A stretch of 64,000 bases of DNA. It comes from Thermosyntropha sp. (GTDB taxonomy: Bacteria > Bacillota > Syntrophomonadia > Syntrophomonadales > Syntrophomonadaceae). The notes under the pieces were generated by a model. The model saw nothing but the letters and a program-made list of their open reading frames with translations, was not told the DNA's origin and did no database searches. Each line of letters starts with the position of its first letter. Position 1 is the first letter of the stretch. The position numbers and the translations under genes were made by a program. Shown one piece after another: positions 55,644 through 63,264 of this stretch. The stretch is taken from assembly GCF_017656155.1 (NCBI RefSeq), contig NZ_JACDOH010000007.1, forward strand, positions 1 to 64,000, read 5' to 3'.

Positions 55644-56093
55644 TTAACTTTTTCTGAGCTCTTCTTTTCCGCGGCTTATCGCTTCTAATCCTTTGCGCAA
55701 AACTATTTCCATATGGGTTAAGACGCTTTCCGCATATTCATCGGCTTCCCGCTGTATTTCCTCTGCCGTCTTTTGAGCTTTGGCCACTATTTCTTCTGCC
55801 ACCTGCATAGCATTCTTAGTTATTTCATTTTCATCCAACATGCGTGCAGCATGGTTTTGAGATTCCTTAACATACTCATCTGCTTTGGCACAAGCTTCCT
55901 GGTATATTCTTTCTTTTTCTGAAATAATTAATCTGGCCTGTTCCAGCTCTTCAGGCAAAATAGCCCTTATTCTGTCTAACCTGTCCAAAAAAATATTAGA
56001 TTCAATAAGGGTTTTCCCGCCTGATAAAGGCATCTTCTTCCCTTCCTTAATCATCATCTCCAGTTCATCTAACAACCTGTAAATCTCCATCAT
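55644..56093 (-). CDS. Coiled-coil protein of unknown function downstream of rsmD
   Basis: 149 residues, almost fully helical and charged; the second half resembles ATP synthase b/E-type or DivIVA-type coiled coils (AEEIVAKAQKTAEEIQREAD), with an N-terminal IYRLLDELEMMIKEG. No membrane segment. Proteins like this often follow rsmD in Clostridia; I know no function. Start is one of three closely spaced ATGs (56099, 56093, 56090); the one at 56093 is 10 bases from GGGAGG, while that at 56099 would overlap the rsmD stop as TAATG. Confidence 0.7.
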   Translation of the reverse strand: MMEIYRLLDELEMMIKEGKKMPLSGGKTLIESNIFLDRLDRIRAILPEELEQARLIISEKERIYQEACAKADEYVKESQNHAARMLDENEITKNAMQVAEEIVAKAQKTAEEIQREADEYAESVLTHMEIVLRKGLEAISRGKEELRKS

Positions 56094-56098
56094 AATCA

Positions 56099-56665
56099 TT
56101 AATCCTCCCGCAACCATCTGTAATAATGTAAAATTGAATCTCCATAAACATTCATACGATATTTAATCAAATAATCCAACTTCTCCGGCATTTCTCTGTC
56201 CTTTTTGCTTCTTATTACCAATATTCCACCTTCTTTTAAAATTGCAGCCTTATCTAAAGTCTTAATTACTTTATCAAATATACCCGGATTGGTGAAAGGC
56301 GGATCAGCAAAAATCACATCAAATTTTAAATCTCTTTTCTTGAGTATATCAAGTGCTTTAAACACATCATTTCGATAAACCTCAAACCCTTCCGTAAAGC
56401 CACAATTAGCAAGGTTAGCATGAACTGTTTTTATTGCTTCTGAGCTGTTGTCGATAAAAAATACCTTGTCTGCTCCCCGGCTCAATGCTTCAATTCCTAT
56501 ACTGCCGCTTCCACAAAAAAGATCCAAAAAATGCGCATCTAAAACTTTTTCTCCTAAAACATTAAAAAAAGCCTCTTTTATCATATCCGTAATTGGACGG
56601 GTATTAAGCCCGGAAGGGGCAACCAGTCTTCTGTTTTTAGCCTTGCCAGCTATTACGCGCACCAT
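56099..56665 (-). CDS. rsmD: 16S rRNA (guanine(966)-N(2))-methyltransferase
   Basis: SAM-dependent methyltransferase of the small ribosomal subunit. RVIAGKAKNRRLVAP at the start, LDLFCGSGSIGIEALSRGA near residue 46 for SAM, and the catalytic FADPPFTNP near 118 (DPPF). 188 residues. coaD, often the next gene, is absent; a coiled-coil protein takes its place. Confidence 0.93.
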   Translation of the reverse strand: MVRVIAGKAKNRRLVAPSGLNTRPITDMIKEAFFNVLGEKVLDAHFLDLFCGSGSIGIEALSRGADKVFFIDNSSEAIKTVHANLANCGFTEGFEVYRNDVFKALDILKKRDLKFDVIFADPPFTNPGIFDKVIKTLDKAAILKEGGILVIRSKKDREMPEKLDYLIKYRMNVYGDSILHYYRWLRED

Positions 56666-56787
56666 ATATTCTCCTTATGAATTATTTTTTTGGGCAATTA
56701 CCTTTTTTCACCTATTAATTTTATATTTTACCACAATTTTTTTTAAAAATACTGTATATATTGAAGTAAAACGGACAATGATATTAG

Positions 56788-56807
56788 TACCAGATAAAAA
56801 TCTGGTA
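56788..56807. repeat. Inverted repeat TACCAGAT/ATCTGGTA
   Basis: Perfect 8-bp arms with loop AAAA in the rsmD-gpr interval. No T-run on either side, so an operator or a structural RNA element is more likely than a terminator. Confidence 0.5.
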
Positions 56808-56848
56808 ACAAACCCTCCCCAACAACTTTACAAAATTCTCCTCTCCCC

Positions 56849-56877
56849 AAAATGGCGGTCAAAACGACCGCCATTTT
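56849..56877. terminator. Strong GC-rich hairpin, possible bidirectional terminator
   Basis: A 12-bp perfect stem AAAATGGCGGTC/GACCGCCATTTT with loop AAAAC. T-runs are short (TTTT) on both strands. It implies a transcript in this apparently empty region. Confidence 0.6.
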
Positions 56878-57023
56878 ATCCTTACGATTTTAATGTTACA
56901 AAGCTGACAACATTTTATAAGACCAATCATTTCTCCTTCTCTATCAGCTGCCAGTATCTCAAACAGTTGAGGAGAATAATAGTGGAAAAGCAAGATCCCA
57001 CATCCCCTGTCCTCCCAGTCCAT
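56859..57023 (-). CDS. Possible small Cys-rich protein, 54 aa (uncertain)
   Basis: An open frame from the ATG at 57023 to a TGA inside the hairpin at 56849-56877. The product begins MDWEDRGCGILLFHYY and ends KCCQLCNIKIVRIKWRSF, with four Cys. Placement of the stop in the terminator is typical of compact genes, but there is no good ribosome binding site (nearest AGGAG about 24 bases upstream), so it may be chance. Confidence 0.3.
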   Translation of the reverse strand: MDWEDRGCGILLFHYYSPQLFEILAADREGEMIGLIKCCQLCNIKIVRIKWRSF

Positions 57024-57178
57024 TTTTCTACATATAAACCCCTATTCTCCTGAAATATACGTTTTTCTCTTTTTTCCTTTATTTTTTATCGTTTTTTTGC
57101 ATTATTCAATTTTTATATTCCCGCATATTTCTTCTTCCTCCTGCGGATAATATATCCAGTAAAGGAGGTAATAACATT

Positions 57179-58138
57179 ATGAACGAACTTTTAAGGCTCT
57201 TGAATCTGCGCATAGACCTGGCTGTAGAAGCCCGCGACCTCGTACGCGGAGCAACTGGGCAGGAAATCCCCGGAGTTGAAGAAAGAGTAGAACAGATGGA
57301 ACACATCAAGATTAACACTATAAATATAATTAATGAAATGGGAGCCCAGCAGATGGGACGCCCGATAGGAATTTATGTAACTATTCAGTCCCCTCCCCTT
57401 AAGATTAACGATCCTTATGTAAGGGACGAAATTATTAAGGCTATGGAAAAAAGCCTGCATACCCTTTCCCAAAATATGCTCAAACCCGGGGACACGGTTT
57501 TGCTGGTAGGACTGGGAAACTGGCGGGCTACCCCTGACGCTTTAGGTCCTAAATTTATAGAATATAGCCCAATAACCAGACATTATCATCAAGAAGCCCC
57601 CCAGGCATTAGTAGAAGGAATGCGTCCTGTATGCGGCATTGCTCCCGGAGTTCTGGGCATAACCGGACTAGAAACATTTGAAATTATAAAAGGAATAGTT
57701 GACAGATTAAAGCCTGCACTGGTAATCGCTGTAGACTCACTGGCGGCACAGAATGTCGAACGAATAGGCACCACCATTCAAATGTCTAACACCGGCATCC
57801 AGCCAGGAGCAGGTATAGGCAACTTAAGACAATCCCTGACTTATGAAGGTTTAGGTGTCCCCGTTATAGCCATAGGGTGTCCTACCATAGTTAATGCCGG
57901 AATTATTGCCGACCAGGCCATCAAAAAGTTTTGTTTTCACAGCGGTGCTATGTACAATGAAAATAAAGCAATTGATTCCATTAAAGATGTCCTTTCATTC
58001 TTTGGCGGAAGTTTAGGAGTTACTCCTACCGAAATAGATGAAATAATTGAAAATACTTCGCGCATTATAGCTATGGGAGTGGCTAAATCATTATTCCCCG
58101 GTATTTCAGAAGAACAGCTTGAACTTTATGCCACCTGA
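57179..58138 (+). CDS. gpr: Germination protease GPR
   Basis: Spore protease that degrades SASPs at germination; made as an inactive zymogen in the forespore. 319 residues. LRIDLAVEARDLVRGATG near residue 10 is the prosequence region, whose EA(R/H)-like cleavage zone follows; VLLVGLGNWRATPDALGP near 109 and AVDSLAAQNVERIGTTIQMSNTGI, split over about 190-215, contain the conserved aspartates. ATG after AAAGGAGGTAATAACATT. It converges on an SASP gene, its substrate, 78 bases away. Confidence 0.94.
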   Translation: MNELLRLLNLRIDLAVEARDLVRGATGQEIPGVEERVEQMEHIKINTINIINEMGAQQMGRPIGIYVTIQSPPLKINDPYVRDEIIKAMEKSLHTLSQNMLKPGDTVLLVGLGNWRATPDALGPKFIEYSPITRHYHQEAPQALVEGMRPVCGIAPGVLGITGLETFEIIKGIVDRLKPALVIAVDSLAAQNVERIGTTIQMSNTGIQPGAGIGNLRQSLTYEGLGVPVIAIGCPTIVNAGIIADQAIKKFCFHSGAMYNENKAIDSIKDVLSFFGGSLGVTPTEIDEIIENTSRIIAMGVAKSLFPGISEEQLELYAT

Positions 58139-58153
58139 TGTCGACATAATGAA

Positions 58154-58183
58154 AACAAGCGGATATAATTTAATCCGCTTGTT
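58154..58183. terminator. Hairpin between gpr and the SASP gene
   Basis: An 11-bp stem AACAAGCGGAT/ATCCGCTTGTT between convergent genes. T-runs are poor on both sides, so termination strength is doubtful. Confidence 0.55.
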
Positions 58184-58215
58184 CACCATAATATGATTAG
58201 ATTATCCGTTAAATA

Positions 58216-58485
58216 TTATTTCATACCACTTTGCTGATTCTGCTGCTTAATAGTATTTAAGTCCTGAGTCATGCTGAGAGGAGTAGCAGTACCTCCAGCG
58301 GATCTCTGTTGATAATCATAAATCATCTTCTTAACCATCTGTCCGCCTATACTGCCAGCCTGGCGGGCAGTAAGGTCCCCATTATATCCGGGTTTCAGGT
58401 TAACTCCCACTTCCTGAGCAGCTTCATATTTGAACTGTTCCATAGCTGCCTTAGCCTGTGGCACTAACAGATTATTTCTTGCCAT
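58216..58485 (-). CDS. Small acid-soluble spore protein, alpha/beta type
   Basis: 89 residues. SASPs saturate spore DNA and protect it from UV and heat, then feed germination. KYEAAQEVGVNLKPGYNGDL near residue 19 holds the GPR cleavage site (usual core KFEIA) and ARQAGSIGGQMVKKMI near 41 is the second conserved helix. The C-terminal tail (Gln-rich, ending QQSGMK) is longer than in Bacillus forms. ATG after AAGGAGGTGAAATTAG. Its upstream SigG-like promoter fits forespore expression. Confidence 0.95.
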   Translation of the reverse strand: MARNNLLVPQAKAAMEQFKYEAAQEVGVNLKPGYNGDLTARQAGSIGGQMVKKMIYDYQQRSAGGTATPLSMTQDLNTIKQQNQQSGMK

Positions 58486-58516
58486 CTAATTTCACCTCCT
58501 TTTCCTTTGGTAGTCT

Positions 58517-58546
58517 TATTGTGTCACCTTAACCTTTCTTATATGC
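58517..58546 (-). promoter_or_regulatory. SigG-type forespore promoter of the SASP gene
   Basis: Minus-strand GCATA (58542-58546), 18-base spacer, CACAATA (58517-58523), close to the known SigG pattern GCATR-N18-CATWMTA-like. Predicted start about 25 bases before the ribosome binding site. Confidence 0.7.
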
Positions 58547-58560
58547 TAGAAGTATTTTCA

Positions 58561-58680
58561 TCACCTTTTAATATTTTCCCCTCTTTCCTCATTTCTTTTT
58601 TTAAGCCAAATTCCCATCTCCTGAGCCACCTCAAACTTAATATTTTCTATATCTTTTTTCTTTTTTTCATTGCTTTTCAA
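58561..58680 (-). CDS. SASP-like mini-protein, 39 aa
   Basis: Short frame with a TTG start at 58680, seven bases after GGAGG. The product begins MKSNEKKKKDIENIK and continues FEVAQEMGIWLKKRNEERG. The middle IKFEVAQEMGI closely matches the GPR-site helix of alpha/beta SASPs (KFEIAQELGV), but the second DNA-binding helix with GSIGG is missing. It lies 75 bases upstream of the true SASP gene, on the same strand. Either a decayed duplicate cut short by a stop or a small independent spore peptide. Fifty bases upstream is the recG terminator; I see no clear promoter of its own. Confidence 0.65.
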   Translation of the reverse strand: MKSNEKKKKDIENIKFEVAQEMGIWLKKRNEERGENIKR

Positions 58681-58706
58681 AAAACTCACCTCCAGGTAAA
58701 CTTTTT

Positions 58707-58758
58707 TAAATAAAAAAAGCTAACATCGGCAATAATTTAAATATCCGATCTTAGCTTT
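58707..58758 (-). terminator. Terminator after recG
   Basis: Minus-strand stem AAAGCTAAGATCGG/CCGATGTTAGCTTT (one mismatch, 15-base loop) then TTTTATTT, 27 bases past the recG stop. Confidence 0.8.
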
Positions 58759-58784
58759 AAAATAATTTTTAAAATTTATACAGG

Positions 58785-60812
58785 TTAATTTTGAATAACA
58801 TCATCTTCTTTTTTAAATTTTTTATTTATATAAAAAAGGAGTTGCTCATCAGGCTCTATAATCTTAGCCAGCTCACGTGCATTTTCAATAATTTTTTGAT
58901 CCTTTATAAGGTCTGCCACCTTGAGCTGGTCAAGGCCGTGCTGCCTTACTCCCCAGAAATCACCCGGCCCTCTCAGCAAAAGATCTTCTGCCGCCAGTTT
59001 AAAACCATCATTAGTATTTTCCATTGCTTTAAGTCTTCTAAAAGCTTCTTCGGTTTTAGGTTCCCCTAAAAGGAAACAATAAGCCTGTTCGTCTCCTCTT
59101 CCTACCCTTCCCCTGAGCTGATGCAGTTGAGAAAGGCCAAATCTTTCCGCCCTTTCTATAACCATAACGGTAGCATTAGGAACATCAACCCCCACTTCTA
59201 CCACTGTTGTAGAAACTAAAATATCAACAATCCCTGCTTTAAAATTTTCCATAATAAATTCTTTTTCTTTAGGCTTCATTTTGCCATGTAAAAGCCCAAC
59301 CTTGTATTCAGAGAAAACCCGATTTTTTAATTCTTCATAAAGGCTGACTGCTGCCTGTAAATCCTGCTTCTCAGATTCCTCGACCAATGGACACACAAAA
59401 TAAACCTGTTTTCCTTTTTTCAGCTCTTCTTTTATAAAATCATAAAGCCGATCGCGGAAAGATTCCTTTATATAAATCGTTTTTACCGGCTTTCTTCCAG
59501 GAGGAAGCTCATCTATAACTGAAAGTTCAAGATCGCCATAGAGAGTCAAAGCTAAAGTTCTGGGTATAGGAGTTGCTGTCATAACCAGAATATCAGGAAA
59601 ATCACCCTTCTGGCTCAATAAGGTACGTTGTTTAACTCCAAAACGATGCTGTTCATCTATTATCACCAGTCCCAAACGGTCAAAAAATACATCTTCCTGA
59701 ATAAGAGCATGAGTCCCTATTATTATATCTATCTTGCCCTGGCTTAATGCCTCAAGTATTATCCTACGCTGGGCGTTTCCCGTACTTCCGGTAAGTAAGG
59801 CAATTACCACATCAGCACCCTTAAAAAATTTTAAAATCGATTTATAATGCTGTTCAGCTAAAATTTCGGTAGGAGCCATGATAGCCGCCTGATATCCGCT
59901 GGAAACCGCTTTAGCCATTGCCAAAGCCGCTACTACGGTTTTTCCTGCCCCTACATCTCCCTGTAAAAGCCGGTTCATCTGCTTTTCTGCTTCCATATCA
60001 GCAAATATTTCTTCTATAACCCTCTGCTGGGCTGAAGTTAGATCAAAAGTCAGATTTTCAGTTATTCTCTTTACCAAATCATTTTTTTCTTTATGAACAA
60101 CATAATCTTCAGCTAAAGGTGTTTTTCTCTCCTGCCTCAAACCTATCTGAAAAAGAAAAAGCTCTTCAAAAGCCAGCCTTCTGCGTGCCTTAATATATTC
60201 TTCTCTTCCTTTCGGGAAATGAATATTCAAAAAGGCTTCAGATATTCCGCACAGATTATATTCCCGCCTGATTTTTTCATCAAAAATATCCGGATAATAA
60301 GGTAGAAATTCCTTTAAAACATGAAAAACTATACTGCGAACAGCCTTCTGATTCAAGCCTTCAGTTAAAGGATAAACTGGCAAAATCTTAAATGCCAAAT
60401 CTTCTTCCGTCATAATCTCATATTCGCTTACATTAATCTCCAAAGCACCGTAGTTCATCTTTACTTTTCCTGTTATCAGAATATCTAACCCAGGTTTTAT
60501 AATATTCTTAATATAAGGCTGATTGAACCATACTCCCTGAACTATACCGGAATTATCCTGAATAAAGGCTTTAAAAATTTTCATACCCCGCCCGGTCTTT
60601 ATCTCCTGAACCGACTTTACCTTTCCCTTTATCATTCCTTTTTCCCCAATCTTCAAATCCTTTATGCTGTGAACTTTTTCCCGGTTAACATAACTGCGGG
60701 GAATATACCATAAAAGGTCAAAAACATTTTCTACGCCCAGGCGCAAAAACTGCTTCTTTCTTTTAGGGCCCACCCCTTTAACATACTGTATATCTTGAAA
60801 TAAATCTTCCAT
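58785..60812 (-). CDS. recG: ATP-dependent DNA helicase RecG
   Basis: Remodels stalled replication forks and Holliday junctions. 675 residues: N-terminal helix-hairpin-like VKGVGPKRKKQFLRLG, wedge (OB-fold) domain at about 60-150, Walker A LLQGDVGAGKTVVA near 285, DEQHRFGV near 388, VMTATPIPRTLA near 416, and the RecG tail motif HQLRGRVGRG near 570 with a C-terminal TRG region. ATG at 60812. Confidence 0.96.
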   Translation of the reverse strand: MEDLFQDIQYVKGVGPKRKKQFLRLGVENVFDLLWYIPRSYVNREKVHSIKDLKIGEKGMIKGKVKSVQEIKTGRGMKIFKAFIQDNSGIVQGVWFNQPYIKNIIKPGLDILITGKVKMNYGALEINVSEYEIMTEEDLAFKILPVYPLTEGLNQKAVRSIVFHVLKEFLPYYPDIFDEKIRREYNLCGISEAFLNIHFPKGREEYIKARRRLAFEELFLFQIGLRQERKTPLAEDYVVHKEKNDLVKRITENLTFDLTSAQQRVIEEIFADMEAEKQMNRLLQGDVGAGKTVVAALAMAKAVSSGYQAAIMAPTEILAEQHYKSILKFFKGADVVIALLTGSTGNAQRRIILEALSQGKIDIIIGTHALIQEDVFFDRLGLVIIDEQHRFGVKQRTLLSQKGDFPDILVMTATPIPRTLALTLYGDLELSVIDELPPGRKPVKTIYIKESFRDRLYDFIKEELKKGKQVYFVCPLVEESEKQDLQAAVSLYEELKNRVFSEYKVGLLHGKMKPKEKEFIMENFKAGIVDILVSTTVVEVGVDVPNATVMVIERAERFGLSQLHQLRGRVGRGDEQAYCFLLGEPKTEEAFRRLKAMENTNDGFKLAAEDLLLRGPGDFWGVRQHGLDQLKVADLIKDQKIIENARELAKIIEPDEQLLFYINKKFKKEDDVIQN

Positions 60813-60843
60813 ATTTACTCACCTTCCAGTGAATAATAAATTT

Positions 60844-60874
60844 AAGGAGTATTCTCTTAAAAAGAATACTCCTT
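60844..60874 (-). terminator. Hairpin between fakA and recG
   Basis: Perfect 12-bp stem AAGGAGTATTCT/AGAATACTCCTT followed on the minus strand by AAATTTATT. Lacks a solid T-run, so only partial termination is likely. Confidence 0.5.
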
Positions 60875-60902
60875 GTTCCAGAAACTATAGTAGCAAACCT
60901 CT

Positions 60903-62531
60903 TTATTCCACTGAAACATAATAGCTGTAATGCGGCTGTCCGCCGTAATGGACTTCTATATCACAATCAGGATAAAGATCTATTATCTCTTCTTTAATCT
61001 GGTTAGCCCGTTCTTCCGTAATATCATCGCCATAAAATAGAGTTATAAGCTCACTGTCTTCATTCGCCATTTTGGCCAATAACTCTATTAAAGCTTCTTT
61101 ATCATCAACGGCAGTCAAAACAATCTCACCCTCTAAGATTCCGATCACATCACCTTCTTTAATTTTTAAACCGTTAACCGCCGAATCTCTCACCGCATAA
61201 GTTATTTCGCCCCATCTTACCTGTTCCATTTCCTCTCTCATATTCTGAACCATCTCTTCTATATCACCTTCAGGATCATAAGCAATAAGGGCAGTAACCG
61301 CCTGCATAACAGATTTAGTGGGAACAACCCTGACTTCCTTTCCACAAATCTCTGCTGCCTGTTCAGCTGATAAAATCACATTACTGTTATTCGGGAGAAT
61401 AATCACACTCTCTGCATCAACTTCATCGCAGGCATTAAGAATATCCTCAGTGCTGGGATTCATCGTCTGCCCGCCTTCTACCACCTTGTCTACTCCCAGG
61501 TTCTGTAATATATCAACTATCCCTACTCCTGCTCCTACAGCCACCAAACCTATCTTCTTGCTGAACTTCTTTTCACCATAATTGGATTCTTCCCAATTAT
61601 GCAGGTGTTCATGGGCTTCTTCCAGCATATTATTTATCTTTATATCGCTGAGTTGACCCCACTGCAGGCAGGTTTCAAGAACCTTGCCCGGATGATTGGA
61701 ATGAATGTGCACCTTAACCATTTCTTCGTCTCCGACCACCAGCATAGAATCCCCAAGTGGTTCGAGATGATCTTTTATATCTTCTATATCAAGATTTTCT
61801 CCTTTAATCAAAAGTTCTGTACAATATTGGAATTCCAGGGATATTTCTTCTCCCGAAGCCTTTCTAAATGAAGGAGCAGCCACTTCCCGATATGTTTCGA
61901 GTTCTATTTCTTTTTCACCTGCTAATCCTTCGACCAAACCTTCCAAAAAATAAAGAAGTCCCTGACCTCCGGCATCAACTACTCCAGCTTCTCTTAAAAC
62001 CGACAGCATACGGGGCGTCTTTTCCAGGGTTTCATAACCCTTTTCAATAGCAACAAACAAACAGGCAATAATATCAGAATTTTTTGCTGCTTCTTCCTCA
62101 CATGCCTTGGCAGTTTCTCTTATTACAGTAAGTATAGTCCCTTCAACTGGCTTCATAACTGCCTTGTAAGCAGTCTCTGACCCCATCTTTAAAGCTTGTG
62201 CAATATCCATAGAATAAGCCTGTTTCTTGCCTTCCAACACCTTAGCCATTCCCCTAAAGATCTGAGACATAATAACTCCGGAATTGCCGCGGGCTCCCAT
62301 TAAAGAACCCATTGACATAGCCTTGGCTACTTTGCCTATATCTTCCGACTTATTTTTTTCTCCCTCTTTTACTGCCGATAATATAGTCAAATACATATTA
62401 GTTCCGGTATCACCATCAGGAACCGGAAAAACATTAAGAAGGTCTACTTTATCGCGATTATGCTCTAATTTTATACAACCTGCTTTAATACTCCTTATCC
62501 ACTCAATCCCGTTTATTTGTTCTAAAGCCAA
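60903..62531 (-). CDS. fakA: Fatty acid kinase catalytic subunit (YloV/DAK2 family)
   Basis: FakA phosphorylates exogenous fatty acids bound to FakB. The N-terminal DhaL-like kinase domain has VPDGDTGTNMYLTI near residue 36 and MGARGNSGVIMSQIFRG near 77; a middle domain and a C-terminal DegV-like domain (VGAGVGIVDILQNLG near 332) complete 542 residues. TTG start at 62531 with GGGGAGG upstream. Follows the Asp23 gene by 15 bases, the usual Firmicute pair, and precedes recG. No fakB is present in the window. Confidence 0.93.
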   Translation of the reverse strand: MALEQINGIEWIRSIKAGCIKLEHNRDKVDLLNVFPVPDGDTGTNMYLTILSAVKEGEKNKSEDIGKVAKAMSMGSLMGARGNSGVIMSQIFRGMAKVLEGKKQAYSMDIAQALKMGSETAYKAVMKPVEGTILTVIRETAKACEEEAAKNSDIIACLFVAIEKGYETLEKTPRMLSVLREAGVVDAGGQGLLYFLEGLVEGLAGEKEIELETYREVAAPSFRKASGEEISLEFQYCTELLIKGENLDIEDIKDHLEPLGDSMLVVGDEEMVKVHIHSNHPGKVLETCLQWGQLSDIKINNMLEEAHEHLHNWEESNYGEKKFSKKIGLVAVGAGVGIVDILQNLGVDKVVEGGQTMNPSTEDILNACDEVDAESVIILPNNSNVILSAEQAAEICGKEVRVVPTKSVMQAVTALIAYDPEGDIEEMVQNMREEMEQVRWGEITYAVRDSAVNGLKIKEGDVIGILEGEIVLTAVDDKEALIELLAKMANEDSELITLFYGDDITEERANQIKEEIIDLYPDCDIEVHYGGQPHYSYYVSVE

Positions 62532-62546
62532 TGCTATTATCCTCCC

Positions 62547-62909
62547 CTAATTTTCTCTCATTACTTTTACTCCCTTGATATTTACATTAACTCTAGCAAC
62601 AGGCAGTCCTGCATCATTTTCCAACACATAAGTAACTTTTTGCATTACATTATGTGCCACTTCGTGAATTTTTACTCCATATCCTACTATAACATACAGA
62701 TCAACAATCAAACCTTCATCTGAATCCCTTACTTCTACACCTTTGCGAACAGATTCCATTCCTAAAATGCTAGTAAGCCCAGACTGAATATTTTGTGGCA
62801 CCATCCCTACCAATCCATAACAGTCTATGGCAGCCAAACCTGCTATAGTTTCAACTACTTCCTTGCCAACAAATATATCACCTAATCCAGTATTTTTCAC
62901 CTTATACAT
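62547..62909 (-). CDS. Asp23/Gls24 family envelope stress protein
   Basis: 120 residues of the DUF322/Asp23 family (YloU type). GDIFVGKEVVETIAGLAA at about residue 10, VDLYVIVGYGVKIHEVAHNVMQ, split near 70-95, and VNVNIKGVKV at the end. No membrane segment. Role in envelope homeostasis is known only broadly. ATG after TTAGGAGGGATATCA. Divergent from rpmB, a typical rpmB/yloU/yloV/recG arrangement. Confidence 0.93.
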   Translation of the reverse strand: MYKVKNTGLGDIFVGKEVVETIAGLAAIDCYGLVGMVPQNIQSGLTSILGMESVRKGVEVRDSDEGLIVDLYVIVGYGVKIHEVAHNVMQKVTYVLENDAGLPVARVNVNIKGVKVMREN

Positions 62910-62976
62910 TGATATCCCTCCTAAATTATAAGGATACTAATTTTAATTCTATAGTGCAAATATTTATTCCTTCTTC

Positions 62977-63005
62977 TTGCCCTTTACCTTTCCTTTTGAT
63001 ACAAT
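62977..63005 (+). promoter_or_regulatory. Sigma-A-type promoter of rpmB
   Basis: TTGCCC (62977-62982), 17-base spacer, TACAAT (63000-63005), 34 bases before the ATG. Confidence 0.6.
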
Positions 63006-63039
63006 ATTTAAGTGATTGTGAAAGAGAGGGGGCAAAATT

Positions 63040-63228
63040 ATGGCAAAATGCGAAATATGCGGCAAGGGCGTTACTTTCGGCAAACAATACAGCCACTCCC
63101 ACATAAGAACTAGCCGCCAGTGGAAACCTAACATACAGCGAGTAAAAATAATTGTAGATGGAACTCCTAAAAAAGCGTACGTTTGTACTCGCTGTCTGCG
63201 TTCCGGGAAAGTACAAAGAGCCATTTAA
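63040..63228 (+). CDS. rpmB: Ribosomal protein L28
   Basis: A 62-residue 50S protein. Zinc-binding form with CEIC near residue 4 and CTRC near 49; the core SHSHIRTSRQWKPNIQ is typical. ATG after GAGAGGGGGCAAAATT-like site. Single-gene unit with its own promoter and terminator. Confidence 0.96.
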   Translation: MAKCEICGKGVTFGKQYSHSHIRTSRQWKPNIQRVKIIVDGTPKKAYVCTRCLRSGKVQRAI

Positions 63229-63234
63229 GCTGAT

Positions 63235-63264
63235 AAGCCTTAGATAGTTATCTAAGGCTTTTTA
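63235..63264 (+). terminator. Terminator after rpmB
   Basis: An 11-bp stem AAGCCTTAGAT/ATCTAAGGCTT, loop AGTT, then TTTA. It overlaps the 3' end of hslO. Confidence 0.8.

Larger units (their letters stand above)
56666..57178. other. 513-base intergenic region between rsmD and gpr
   Basis: The AT-rich first 110 bases should carry the rsmD promoter. Then come two hairpins (56788-56807 and 56849-56877), a possible 54-residue minus-strand frame (56859-57023), and the gpr leader. GAGGAGAATA near 56972 can pair with TATTCTCC near 57043, so an RNA with long-range structure is possible. No known RNA family is recognised. Confidence 0.5.

Noticed and set aside
56781-56810. FapR-type operator (TTAGTACC start).
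   Set aside because: The palindrome is TACCAGAT-AAAA-ATCTGGTA, which does not match the FapR consensus, and no lipid gene is adjacent.
57098-57130. SigG promoter for gpr (TGCATT then CATATTT).
   Set aside because: The spacing is 20 bases, too long for SigG, so it is left uncalled.
58507-58713. Plus-strand 68-residue hydrophobic frame in the recG-SASP gap.
   Set aside because: It is antisense to the SigG promoter and the SASP-like mini-gene; no ribosome binding site.
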